Assembly (NCBI GenBank): GCA_036375215.1
Contig: DASUSH010000013.1
Coordinates: forward strand, 1 to 29,400
Source: DASUSH01 sp036375215
GTDB lineage: Bacteria > Actinomycetota > Thermoleophilia > Solirubrobacterales > 70-9
Direction: 5' to 3'
Length of the DNA: 29,400 nt
Shown here: in pieces, positions 13,256 to 21,207 of the stretch
How the letters are laid out: each line of letters starts with the position of its first letter
Position numbering within the stretch: the first letter of the stretch is position 1
Notes under the pieces: generated by a model
The model's input: the letters and a program-made list of their open reading frames with translations, nothing else
What the model was told of the DNA's origin: nothing
The model's database searches: none
Program-made: the position numbers and the translations under genes

Positions 13256-14541
13256 GCCCCCGGGTAGCGATCGTCGGGGCCGGGGTCTCGGGCCTCGTCG
13301 CGGCGCGGGAGCTCCACCGCGCCGGGCACGAGATCGCCGTGTTCGAGGCCGGCGATCACCACGGTGGCCACGTCAACACGGTGCGCGTCGAGACCGAGGC
13401 CGGCGCCTGGGACGTCGACACCGGGTTCATCGTCTTCAACGACCGCAACTACCCGAACTTCGAGCGGCTGCTCGCCGAGCTCGGGGTCGCGAGCCAGCCC
13501 TCCACGATGAGCTTCTCGGTCGCCGACGAAGCCGGCGACTTCGAGTTCTCAACCCGTCCCCTCGGCCTGTTCGCGAAGGGCTCGCACATCGTCGACCCCC
13601 GTTTCCATCGCATGCTCTACGAGCTCGTGCGCTTCTTCCGCGAGGCCCGCGGCCTCGTCGGCGCGAACGGATCGGGGCCCTCGGTCGAGTCCTTCCTCAG
13701 CGACCGCGGCTACTCCCGCTACTTCGTCGAGCGGCTGATCGTTCCCCAGGCCGCCGCCGTGTGGTCGGCCGACCCGGCGCAGATGGAGAGCTTCCCGGCG
13801 AGCTTCCTGGCCGAGTTCCTCGACAATCACGGCGCCCTCCAGCTCCTCGGCCGCCCCCGCTGGCGCTCGATCGCCGGCGGCGCCCGTCGTTACGTGGAGG
13901 CGCTGATCGAGCCGTTCGCGGACCGCGTCCACACCCGCACCCCGGCGCGCTCGATCCGGCGCGACGGCGGCAGCGTCTCGATCGAGCTCGATGACGGCAG
14001 CGAGCGCTTCGACGAGGTCGTGATCGCGACCCACTCCGATCAGGCGCTGGCGCTGCTCGCCGACCCGAGCGACGCCGAACGCGAGGTCCTCGGCGCGATC
14101 CCGTACAAGCGAAACGAGGCGGTCCTGCACACCGACACCGGGCTGATGCCGCGACGGCGCGCGGCATGGGCGAGCTGGAACTTCCACCTCACCGAGAGGC
14201 CCACGGGGACGACCACGGTCACCTACGACATGAATCGCCTCCAATCGCTGATCTCGGAGCGGCGCTTCCTCGTCACCCTCAACCAGAGCGCGCGGATCGA
14301 TCCGCGCCGGGTGATCCGGAGCTTCGAGTACTCGCACCCGGTCTTCACGCCGGAGGGGATCGCCGCCCAGCACCGATGGGGCGAGTTGAGCGGCGCCCGC
14401 CGCACCCATTTCTGCGGCGCCTACTGGCGCTGGGGCTTCCACGAGGACGGGGTCTGGAGCGCGCTGCGGGCATGCGAGCGAATGGGAGCCCTCGAGCGAG
14501 CGCGCGAGCCGCTCGTCGCCGCCCCCGCGCTGGCGGCGTGA
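13252..14541 (+). CDS. FAD/NAD(P)-binding amine-oxidase-like oxidoreductase (COG2907 type)
   Basis: This 429-residue flavoprotein opens with the FAD-binding GxGxxG beta-alpha-beta unit (VAIVGAGVSGLVAARELHRAG, residues ~5-25, then FEA) and has the GGHVNT and DTGFIVFNDRNYPNF segments typical of the group that accompanies DUF1365 and CFA-synthase genes. Relatives belong to the amine oxidase/phytoene desaturase superfamily. In Rhodobacter furan fatty acid synthesis a flavoprotein dehydrogenates a methylated fatty acyl chain, and a similar desaturation is a reasonable guess here. The GTG start overlaps the SDR stop by GTGA; the end overlaps the DUF1365 gene likewise. There is no signal peptide or membrane helix. 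Confidence 0.9.
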   Translation: MSPRVAIVGAGVSGLVAARELHRAGHEIAVFEAGDHHGGHVNTVRVETEAGAWDVDTGFIVFNDRNYPNFERLLAELGVASQPSTMSFSVADEAGDFEFSTRPLGLFAKGSHIVDPRFHRMLYELVRFFREARGLVGANGSGPSVESFLSDRGYSRYFVERLIVPQAAAVWSADPAQMESFPASFLAEFLDNHGALQLLGRPRWRSIAGGARRYVEALIEPFADRVHTRTPARSIRRDGGSVSIELDDGSERFDEVVIATHSDQALALLADPSDAEREVLGAIPYKRNEAVLHTDTGLMPRRRAAWASWNFHLTERPTGTTTVTYDMNRLQSLISERRFLVTLNQSARIDPRRVIRSFEYSHPVFTPEGIAAQHRWGELSGARRTHFCGAYWRWGFHEDGVWSALRACERMGALERAREPLVAAPALAA

Positions 14542-15290
14542 CCGCTTCGGCGATCTACACGGGCCACATCCACCATCGCCGGCTGCGACCGCGCGGGCAC
14601 GCCTTCTCGTACCCCGTCCTCTTCCTGCTCCTCGACCTCGACGAGCTCACCGGCGCCTTCGAGGCGCACCCGCTGTTCTCGTCGCGGCCACGCGCGCCGA
14701 TCGGCTTCGATCGTCGGGACCATCTCTACGATCCGGCCCGTCCACTCGCCGACGAGGCCCGCGAGCTGGTCGAGCGCGCCACCTCGGGCCGGCCGGAGGG
14801 CCCGGTGCGGCTGCTGACGATGCCGCGAATGCTCGGATTCGGCTACAACCCGGTTAGCTTCTTCTACCTGTACGACCCGCACGGTGAGACCGTGCAGGCG
14901 CTGATGGCCGAGGTCACCAACACCCCCTGGCGAGAGCGAGCCCACTACGTGCTCGAGCGCGAGCCGGGCTCGGAGCGGATCGAGGGGCGCAGCGAGAAGC
15001 GGCTGCACGTGTCCCCGTTCATGGCGATGGACCAGGTCTACGAGTGGCGCGCGGACCAGCCCGGCGAGCGGCTCGAGATCGAGATCGCGAACATCGAGGC
15101 CTCCGAGCGCGTCTTCGAGGCCCGGCTCGCTCTCGACCGTCGATCGCTTACCCGCAAGCAGATGACGCGCGCGCTCCTGCGCTATCCGCCGCAGACGCTC
15201 GCGGCGCTGGCGCGGATCTACTGGAACGCGGCGCGGCTCAGGCTGCTGGGCCTCCCCCTCCTCCCCCGCCCCGCCGGGGGGTCGCGATGA
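14538..15290 (+). CDS. DUF1365 family protein
   Basis: This 250-residue protein is recognised by its start (TASAIYTGHIHHRRLRPRGH, then FSYPVLFLLLDLDE), by LTMPRMLGFGYNPVSFFYLYD and by the C-terminal KQMTRALLRYPPQTLAALARIYW. The family has no firmly assigned biochemistry. It almost always sits between an amine-oxidase-like flavoprotein and a CFA-type methyltransferase, as here, and is thought to act on the same lipids. The GTG at 14538 overlaps the previous stop by 4 nt (GTGA), and the end overlaps the methyltransferase start by ATGA, implying near-stoichiometric translation. Its length is normal and nothing is disrupted. Confidence 0.92.
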   Translation: MTASAIYTGHIHHRRLRPRGHAFSYPVLFLLLDLDELTGAFEAHPLFSSRPRAPIGFDRRDHLYDPARPLADEARELVERATSGRPEGPVRLLTMPRMLGFGYNPVSFFYLYDPHGETVQALMAEVTNTPWRERAHYVLEREPGSERIEGRSEKRLHVSPFMAMDQVYEWRADQPGERLEIEIANIEASERVFEARLALDRRSLTRKQMTRALLRYPPQTLAALARIYWNAARLRLLGLPLLPRPAGGSR

Positions 15291-16555
15291 AGGAGGAGCT
15301 GGCGCGCCGGGCCGCGCACGCGCTGCTCGCGCGGATGAGCGAGGGACGGGTCGAGCTGAACGAGGAGTTCTCGGGCCGGCGCTTCCGCTTCGGCCCGCGG
15401 CGCGCCGAGCGCGAGTCCGAGATGACGATCCGCTCGCCCGCGGTCTACGCGCGGCTGCTGCGCGACCGGAGCGTCGGCATGGCCGAGACCTACGCGCAGG
15501 GGATGTGGGACTCCCGCGACCTGGTGACGCTCCTGCGGATCGGCGCCCGCGAGGTGAACCGCGCCGATCCGATCCGGCGCCGGCTCGCGCCGTTCGTGCG
15601 GCCCGTCCAGCGCGTCTCCCGCCTCCCCCTGCTCAACACCCGCAGGGGGGCGCGCCGGAACATCGCCGCGCACTACGACCTCGGCAACGACATGTTCGAG
15701 GCCTTCCTCGACGGCGAGGCGATGCTCTACTCCTCCGCCCTCTACGAGCACGAGGGGGCGACGCTCGAGGAGGCCCAGGCGGCGAAGCTCGAGCGGATCT
15801 GCGCGAGGCTCGAGCTGGCGCCCGACGACCACCTGCTCGAGATCGGCACCGGCTGGGGCGGGATGGCGATCTGGGCGGCGAGCCGCCACGGCTGCCGGGT
15901 GACGACAACGACGATCTCCCGCGAGCAGCGCGAGTACGCCGAGGCGCGCGTGCGAGCCGCGGGGCTCGAGGACCGGATCACGGTGCTCGGCGCCGACTAC
16001 CGCGACCTCACCGGCACCTACGACAAGCTCGTCTCGATCGAGATGATCGAGGCGGTCGGCTGGGAGTACTTCGACACGTACTTCAAGCGCTGCTCCGAGC
16101 TGCTCGGCCCGCGTGGCCTCTTCCTCTGCCAGGCGATCGTCGTCGACGATCGCGGCTTCGAGGCGGAGAAGGCCTCGCGCAGCTTCGCGATGGAGCTGAT
16201 CTTCCCCGGCGGCTGCCTCCCCTCCCGCGAGGCGATCGCCCGCTCGGTGTCCCGCCACACCGACATGCGCACCGTCTGGCTCGACGACATCAGCTCGAGC
16301 TACGCCCTCACCCTCGCCGAGTGGCGCCGCCGCTTCCTCGCCGCCACCCCGAAGCTGGCCGAGCTCGGCTACGACGAGCGCTTCCGCCGCATGTGGGAGA
16401 TCTGGCTCGCCGCCTCCGAAGCGGGCTTCCGCGAGGGCCGGATCAGCGACCTCCAGATCCTGATGGCGAAGCCGGAGTGGCGCGGGCAGGTGGACATGGC
16501 GCGGAAGCGCGACGGCGCGGCGCAGGAGGAGCAAACGGGCCGACCTGCCACCTGA
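15287..16555 (+). CDS. Cyclopropane-fatty-acid-synthase family SAM methyltransferase
   Basis: This 422-residue protein transfers a methyl group from S-adenosylmethionine to unsaturated acyl chains of phospholipids. HYDLGNDMFEAFLDGEAMLYS (129-149, split HYDLGNDM and LYSS) and the SAM motif LLEIGTGWGG (183-192) match E. coli Cfa, as do FPGGCLPS and the C-terminal helices. Of the bicarbonate-binding residues of E. coli Cfa, Glu239, Ile268 and Tyr317 are kept (Glu255, Ile284, Tyr339), but Cys139 is Ser150 and His266 is Gln282. It may therefore be a methyltransferase of the UfaM/10-methyl type and not a true cyclopropanase; this alignment was done by eye. It is the last gene of the operon and overlaps DUF1365 by ATGA. 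Its 3' end forms one arm of the nested palindrome shared with the MCE operon. Confidence 0.92.
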   Translation: MKEELARRAAHALLARMSEGRVELNEEFSGRRFRFGPRRAERESEMTIRSPAVYARLLRDRSVGMAETYAQGMWDSRDLVTLLRIGAREVNRADPIRRRLAPFVRPVQRVSRLPLLNTRRGARRNIAAHYDLGNDMFEAFLDGEAMLYSSALYEHEGATLEEAQAAKLERICARLELAPDDHLLEIGTGWGGMAIWAASRHGCRVTTTTISREQREYAEARVRAAGLEDRITVLGADYRDLTGTYDKLVSIEMIEAVGWEYFDTYFKRCSELLGPRGLFLCQAIVVDDRGFEAEKASRSFAMELIFPGGCLPSREAIARSVSRHTDMRTVWLDDISSSYALTLAEWRRRFLAATPKLAELGYDERFRRMWEIWLAASEAGFREGRISDLQILMAKPEWRGQVDMARKRDGAAQEEQTGRPAT

Positions 16556-16583
16556 GGGGTCTGACCCCAAAGGGACAGGTCGG
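16540..16583. terminator. Nested palindrome at the convergent junction of the lipid and MCE operons
   Basis: An outer perfect inverted repeat, CCGACCTG (16540-16547) and CAGGTCGG (16576-16583), encloses an inner stem, GGGGT (16556-16560) and ACCCC (16564-16568), with a CTG loop. It ends 1 nt before the MCE stop codon and includes the methyltransferase stop, so it can serve as terminator on both strands. Confidence 0.6.
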
Positions 16584-16584
16584 T

Positions 16585-18168
16585 CTACGGGTCCGCGAAC
16601 AGCTGCGGTGCGCGGCCGCCGCCGAAGTTCTGGAACGCCTTGCCGATGCCGCAGCTCGAGTAGTCGTAGCCGATCTCCGGCTGCTTGCCGTCGGACTGGA
16701 ACGTCTCGTTGGCGACCGTCGCGAGCCGCAGCTCCTCGTCGGGGTCCTGGCTTTCGAACGTGTAGTCGGTGTTCTTGCAGTCGAAGCTCGGGATGTAGAG
16801 ATCGTCGAGGCCCTCCACGTAGCCGTCGGGGCGCATGTAGGCGTTGCCGCGGTTGGTGTTGAGCCGGGTCGGGTGGATCGACATGCTCTCGGGGCTGAAG
16901 TGGAAGAGGACGCGCAGGGCGTGGCGCGGCGCGGGCTGGTTCGGGATCTCGGGCAGGCTGCCGGCGAGGCCGATGTGCGGATTCGAGAAGAACGTCGCGA
17001 CCCGCTCGCGGAAGGCGCGCAGGTAGGTCAGCACGGGGTTCAGCTCCGCGACGAACGGGTCGAGCGCGTCGAAGACCGGGCGCAGGCCGGTGAGCGTCCC
17101 GCGCAGCGCGGGCAGGCCGTCCTCGGCGGCGTCGATCAGCGGTCCGGTCTCGCGCAGGGCGCTCTCCAGGTCGGGCGCGAGGCGGCGCACCGAGCGCAGG
17201 GTCGGCGGCACGTCGGGGGCGACCGGCAGCAGCTTCGCGACGACGGGCCGCGCCTTCGCCCCGAGCCGGTCGAGGCGCTCCAGGGTGAGATCGGCCTCGC
17301 GCTCGAACGTCGGCAGGATCCGCAGCGTCTCGGCGAGGGGCTCGTTCGCGTCGGCGAGACCGCCGAAGGTCTGCTCGGTGCCCGCGATCGCGCCGGCGAG
17401 CGCGCGGTCATCCGCCGAGAGCGACTCGAAGACCGCGCCGGTGTCGCGGATGAGGCCGCGCACGGCGGGCCGCTCGGAGCGGACGGTCGCGGTGATCTCG
17501 GCCGCGTCCGAGAGGAAGGGGCCGAGGTTGCCGAGCCCGTCCGAGAGGTCCGTCCCCCGGCCCCGCAGCGACTCCGCCGAGCTGGCGAGCAGCCGGCGGC
17601 TCGCCTCGCGCGTGCGCTCGTCGAACGCGTTCAGGATCTCGTCGAACTGGGTCGCCTCCTCGACCGCCCCGATGCCGAGGCTGCCGCCCTCCCTCACCGG
17701 CTGCGCGGCCGCGGCCTCGGCGTCGGAGACGTTCGCCGCGCTGCCGAGCGCGACCGACGGCTCCTCCTCCCCGCCCGTGCCCGACTCCGTCCCCGGCGTC
17801 AGCTCGACGTAGGCCTCCCCCTGGAGGGTCTTCTGGCGGACGATCGCGCGGGCATCGGAGTTGATCGGGGCGAACTCCGGCTCGATCTGCAGCTCGGCGG
17901 CGGTGGTGTCCTTGCCGTTCACGCGCATGTCGGGCGGGGCGAGCTCGATCGACTTCACCGTGCCGACCGAGACGCCGCCGACGCGCACGTCCGACTCGAG
18001 CGCGAGCGAGGTCGCCTCGGGGAAGTAGGCGGTGATCCGGTAGTCCTTGGCCGCGAGCGGCGTCGGGCCGCCGAAGGCGACCCAGAGGAAGAGCAAGAGG
18101 CCGAAGCAGGAGAGCGCGAAGCCGAGGGCGACCAGGATCCGGCCGAGGCTGGGTGCCTGTTTCTCCAT
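16585..18168 (-). CDS. MCE family protein, sixth and last of the cluster
   Basis: This 527-residue protein has an N-terminal membrane anchor (~10-32) followed by an MlaD/MCE domain (~41-125: YRITAYFPEATSLALESDVRVGGVSVG as ITAYFPEATSLALESDV and VRVGGVSVGTV). Long helical segments (~185-400) follow, then a Cys-containing tail with a SYDY-type aromatic end. MCE proteins form ring or tube assemblies that carry lipids or sterols across the envelope as the substrate-binding part of ABC importers. The domain is interrupted by an NGKDTTAAEL insertion. ATG at 18168 follows GAGGG by 8 nt and is 16 bp after the previous MCE gene. The stop abuts the nested palindrome shared with the methyltransferase operon. 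Confidence 0.9.
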   Translation of the reverse strand: MEKQAPSLGRILVALGFALSCFGLLLFLWVAFGGPTPLAAKDYRITAYFPEATSLALESDVRVGGVSVGTVKSIELAPPDMRVNGKDTTAAELQIEPEFAPINSDARAIVRQKTLQGEAYVELTPGTESGTGGEEEPSVALGSAANVSDAEAAAAQPVREGGSLGIGAVEEATQFDEILNAFDERTREASRRLLASSAESLRGRGTDLSDGLGNLGPFLSDAAEITATVRSERPAVRGLIRDTGAVFESLSADDRALAGAIAGTEQTFGGLADANEPLAETLRILPTFEREADLTLERLDRLGAKARPVVAKLLPVAPDVPPTLRSVRRLAPDLESALRETGPLIDAAEDGLPALRGTLTGLRPVFDALDPFVAELNPVLTYLRAFRERVATFFSNPHIGLAGSLPEIPNQPAPRHALRVLFHFSPESMSIHPTRLNTNRGNAYMRPDGYVEGLDDLYIPSFDCKNTDYTFESQDPDEELRLATVANETFQSDGKQPEIGYDYSSCGIGKAFQNFGGGRAPQLFADP

Positions 18169-18184
18169 CAGCCGGCCCTCACGG

Positions 18185-19510
18185 TCATCGCTCGCACGGT
18201 CCCCCCGGCTCGAACAGGGAGCCGAACCCGGTCAGCACCCCGGCCACGACCGGTCCGCCTGGACCAGCCTGGAGGAAGTCGAAGAAGTTGCCGCAGCTCG
18301 CGGTCAGGTAGAGCCGGCGCATCGGCCCGTGCGCGTCCTGCCCGTTCCAGAGGCTGGAGCCGTTGTGGGCGAACCAGCCGAGCCAGTACAGGTACCCCTC
18401 GTCGCGCCGCCCGGTGCCGGGCGGCTCGGCCCCGCGCGGGTTGTAGGCGACCATGTTGCCGAGCACGTTGACCTTGGTCGCGACCCGCACCAGGTCGGGC
18501 GCTGCCGTCGAGTAGGAGTCGGCGGCCGAGCGCAGGTCGGGGGCCGCGTGGCGCAGCTCGCGCGCCAGCGGGCGCAGCCGGTCGCGGACGACCGGGGTCG
18601 CGCTGCGGGCGAGGTCCCGGGTCGAGCCCGCCACCGGCTCCAGCCGGCGCGCGAACGGCCGCAGCTCGTCGAGCGTCGGGCCGAGCTCGCGGGCGAAGGG
18701 CTCGGTGTCGCCGAGGGTGCGGCGCGCGGTCGCCAGCGTCTCGGGGAGCCCGGCGGTGGCGCGCTGCAGGTCGGGCGCCTCGGTCGCGATCGCGCCGAGT
18801 GCGGCGTTCGAGGTTTCGACGAGCTCGGCGAGGTCCTCGTCGCGGCGGCCGACCGCCCCGGTGAGCACGTTCAGGTTGTGGACCAGGCGGGCGAGGGACT
18901 CGTCGCGCGCGGCGACCGCGCCGCTCACCCTGCGCAGGTCGCGGTTGATCGGCCCGAGCGAGCCGAGCGCTCGGCCGAGGTCGGAGTCGCGCCGCTCGAG
19001 GCCCTCGCCGAGACCGACGACGAGCAGCCGCAGGTAGGCGCGGCTGTCTGTGTCGAGCACGCTCAGGATCTGGTCCAGGTTGATATCCGGGAGCGTGTTC
19101 GAGACCGGGATCGTCGCTCCCTCGTCGAACTCGCCCGCCTCCCGGCTGCCGGGATCGAGCTCGAAGAACATGTCCTTGAGCGGCGTCTGCGGCCGCATCA
19201 GGATCGTCGCGTCGCGGTAGACCGGCAGGAAGTCGCGGTCGATCGCGAACGTGGCGACGGCGCGCCCCTGCTCGAGCTCGACGTCGGTGACGTCGCCGAC
19301 CTTGACCCCGGCGACGCGGATCGACTGGCCCTGCCCGGGCTCGACCGCGAGCGTCGACTCGAACTCGGCCTTGAGCTCGAACGGGCGCTCCTCGAGGATC
19401 GGGATCCGCACCCGCTGGCTCTGGATGATCACGTAGCTGCAGCCGAGCGCGAGCACGACCAGGACGAAGATCGCGATCAGCCACCGCGCCTGCCGGCGAA
19501 ACGCCGCCAT
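18185..19510 (-). CDS. MCE family protein, fifth of the cluster
   Basis: This 441-residue protein is the shortest of the six. A membrane helix at ~9-30 (WLIAIFVLVVLALGCSYVII) precedes the MCE domain (~43-115; IRVAGVKVGDVTDVEL, LKDMFFELDPG). The Cys in the helix is not in a convincing lipobox, because position -3 is Ala and -2 is Leu. A predicted helical region (~135-330) is rich in Asp-Leu-Arg repeats, and the tail contains YLYWLGWFAHNGSS and a few Cys. The ATG at 19510 shares one base with the previous stop (TGATG). Role as for its neighbours: one subunit type of a lipid-conducting MCE assembly. The substrate is unknown. Confidence 0.9.
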   Translation of the reverse strand: MAAFRRQARWLIAIFVLVVLALGCSYVIIQSQRVRIPILEERPFELKAEFESTLAVEPGQGQSIRVAGVKVGDVTDVELEQGRAVATFAIDRDFLPVYRDATILMRPQTPLKDMFFELDPGSREAGEFDEGATIPVSNTLPDINLDQILSVLDTDSRAYLRLLVVGLGEGLERRDSDLGRALGSLGPINRDLRRVSGAVAARDESLARLVHNLNVLTGAVGRRDEDLAELVETSNAALGAIATEAPDLQRATAGLPETLATARRTLGDTEPFARELGPTLDELRPFARRLEPVAGSTRDLARSATPVVRDRLRPLARELRHAAPDLRSAADSYSTAAPDLVRVATKVNVLGNMVAYNPRGAEPPGTGRRDEGYLYWLGWFAHNGSSLWNGQDAHGPMRRLYLTASCGNFFDFLQAGPGGPVVAGVLTGFGSLFEPGGPCER

Positions 19511-21207
19511 CAGCCCTCCCCCGCCCCCGGTTCGACGCTGCCGAGCAGGTCCTCCCAGCCGAGCGCCTCGGCGAGCGCGCTTTCGACCTCCGCCCGCGCC
19601 CGCGCGCTGATCGAGCCCGCCCGCCGCGCCTCGGCCCCGCCGGTGTCCGGCGCGGCGAGGATCTCCCGCGCCCGGTCGAGCCGCGCGGCGGCGGCGTCGA
19701 CCCGCCGCTGTTGCGCGGCGGTCAGCTCGACGTCCCCGGCGAGCCCGTCCAGCGAGCGCTGCTCCGGCGGCGGGGCGGCCTGCCCGGAGGCGAGGTTCGG
19801 GGGATCGTTGCCTTCGCAGGCGACGTCGCGGCGGAGCGGCGTGTGCGCGGAGGAGTCGATCGCCGGCCGCGCGCCGAGCAGGGGGAAGGGGGTCAAGCCG
19901 AGCACCTGGTCGCTCGTGCCCTCGAGCGGCGGCAGGACGGTGAGGTTGGTTCCGGTGCCGCTGAGCACGCGCGCCCAGGGGCCGTTGCCGTCGAAGTTGC
20001 GGCTCTCGCCCGAGATCCCGGTGAGGCCCCACGCCGTCTCCTTGTAGATCTCGCCCCGCGGCGGGGTCTCGGGGTCCGGCACCGTCATGTGCGACCACGG
20101 GATCACGACCTCGCTGAAGCAGCTCGAGAGCAGCCGCGCCTCGGCGAGCAGCCCGGTGGTGTCGCGGGTGAGCGAGGCGAGCCGCGGGATCGCCGGCCGG
20201 AGGTCGGCGAGCCCGCCACGCAGCTCGTCCTCGGAGACGAGGCCGCGGACCTGGCGCAGGAGCGGGGTCGTGGCGTCGAGCGCCGCCGGCAGCGCGCGAA
20301 CGCCCGGCAGGGCGTCGCGCGCGAAGGCGCGGGCGGGCGGGAACGACGCGTTGAGCGCGTCGAGCGTCGGGCGCGCGGAGTCGATCGTGCCCGGCAGGTC
20401 GGCGACCGACCGCTCGAGCGCGGCGCCCTCGGCGGCGAGCGCGCCGGTGACCTCGTTCCCGTTCGAGATCAGGCCCTGCAGCGCGGGCTCGTTGCGGTCG
20501 AGGGCCGCGGTGACCCGTTGGAGGTTGCGGACGAGGCCGGAGAGGTCGCCCGGCTCGGTCCCGAGCAGGGCCTCGTTCACGATCGCGGTCTGCTTCGCGG
20601 CGCCGCCGGAGGAGCGGATGACCTCGCGCAGGCCCTCGGCGCCGCCCTCGTCGACGAGCGCGCCGCCGAGCTCGTCGAGCGCCACCTGGAGGTCCTCGCG
20701 GACGCCGGCGTCGAGCGAGGTCAGAACCTCGTCGAGCTGGACCGGCGCGGAGGTCCGCGTGTAGGAGATCGTCGCGCCGTCATCGAGCTCGGGGGCCGAC
20801 GGGCTGCCGGTCTCGAGCTCGATGAAGTAGTTGCCCTCGAGGAACAGGCGGGGCCGGATCCGCAGCGTCGCGTCGGCGTGGATCGGCAGCGCCTCGTCGG
20901 CGAGCTCCATGGTCACGACCGTCGCCCCGGCCGGGTTCTCCGCGCGCTCGCTCGCGGAGCCCGCCGCGGACCCGGGGGCCGCGGCGGCGTGCTCGACCGC
21001 GGTCACCTCGCCGACGTCGATGCCGGCGACCCGGACCGGCGAGTCGGGGTTGAGGCCCTGCACCCGCGGGAAGACCGCCTCGAGCTCGTAGCCCTTCGAC
21101 CACGGCAGCTCGCCGTAGAAGGCGAAGAGGACGCCGGCCACCGTCACGACGATCGCGACGAACCCGAGCGCCCAGTTCGGGAAGCGGCGCTGGTGCAGGC
21201 CCCTCAT
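19510..21207 (-). CDS. MCE family protein, fourth of the cluster
   Basis: This 565-residue protein has a membrane anchor at ~12-32 (WALGFVAIVVTVAGVLFAFYG) and an MCE domain (~38-135; SPVRVAGIDVGEVTAVEH, then LRIRPRLFLEGNYFIELETG) that carries an Ala/Gly/Ser-rich insertion of about 20 residues. The helical region spans ~155-370. The C-terminal domain (~380-480: SHMTVPDPETPPRGEIYKET, GISGESRNFDGNGPWARV) is of a kind seen in other actinobacterial MCE proteins, and the last ~70 residues are predicted coiled coil, unlike its neighbours. Its ATG overlaps the previous stop by ATGA. No permease gene is nearby, so the transporter core must be encoded elsewhere. Confidence 0.9.
   Translation of the reverse strand: MRGLHQRRFPNWALGFVAIVVTVAGVLFAFYGELPWSKGYELEAVFPRVQGLNPDSPVRVAGIDVGEVTAVEHAAAAPGSAAGSASERAENPAGATVVTMELADEALPIHADATLRIRPRLFLEGNYFIELETGSPSAPELDDGATISYTRTSAPVQLDEVLTSLDAGVREDLQVALDELGGALVDEGGAEGLREVIRSSGGAAKQTAIVNEALLGTEPGDLSGLVRNLQRVTAALDRNEPALQGLISNGNEVTGALAAEGAALERSVADLPGTIDSARPTLDALNASFPPARAFARDALPGVRALPAALDATTPLLRQVRGLVSEDELRGGLADLRPAIPRLASLTRDTTGLLAEARLLSSCFSEVVIPWSHMTVPDPETPPRGEIYKETAWGLTGISGESRNFDGNGPWARVLSGTGTNLTVLPPLEGTSDQVLGLTPFPLLGARPAIDSSAHTPLRRDVACEGNDPPNLASGQAAPPPEQRSLDGLAGDVELTAAQQRRVDAAAARLDRAREILAAPDTGGAEARRAGSISARARAEVESALAEALGWEDLLGSVEPGAGEG

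Noticed and set aside
15505..18471. A 988-codon plus-strand frame across the methyltransferase and MCE genes
   Set aside because: It crosses a convergent gene junction and both palindromic arms; the sequence is Arg/Ala-rich shadow.
18185..19510. Lipobox in the fifth MCE protein (ALGC)
   Set aside because: Ala at -3 and Leu at -2 do not fit the lipobox, and the hydrophobic stretch continues past the Cys like a plain membrane helix.
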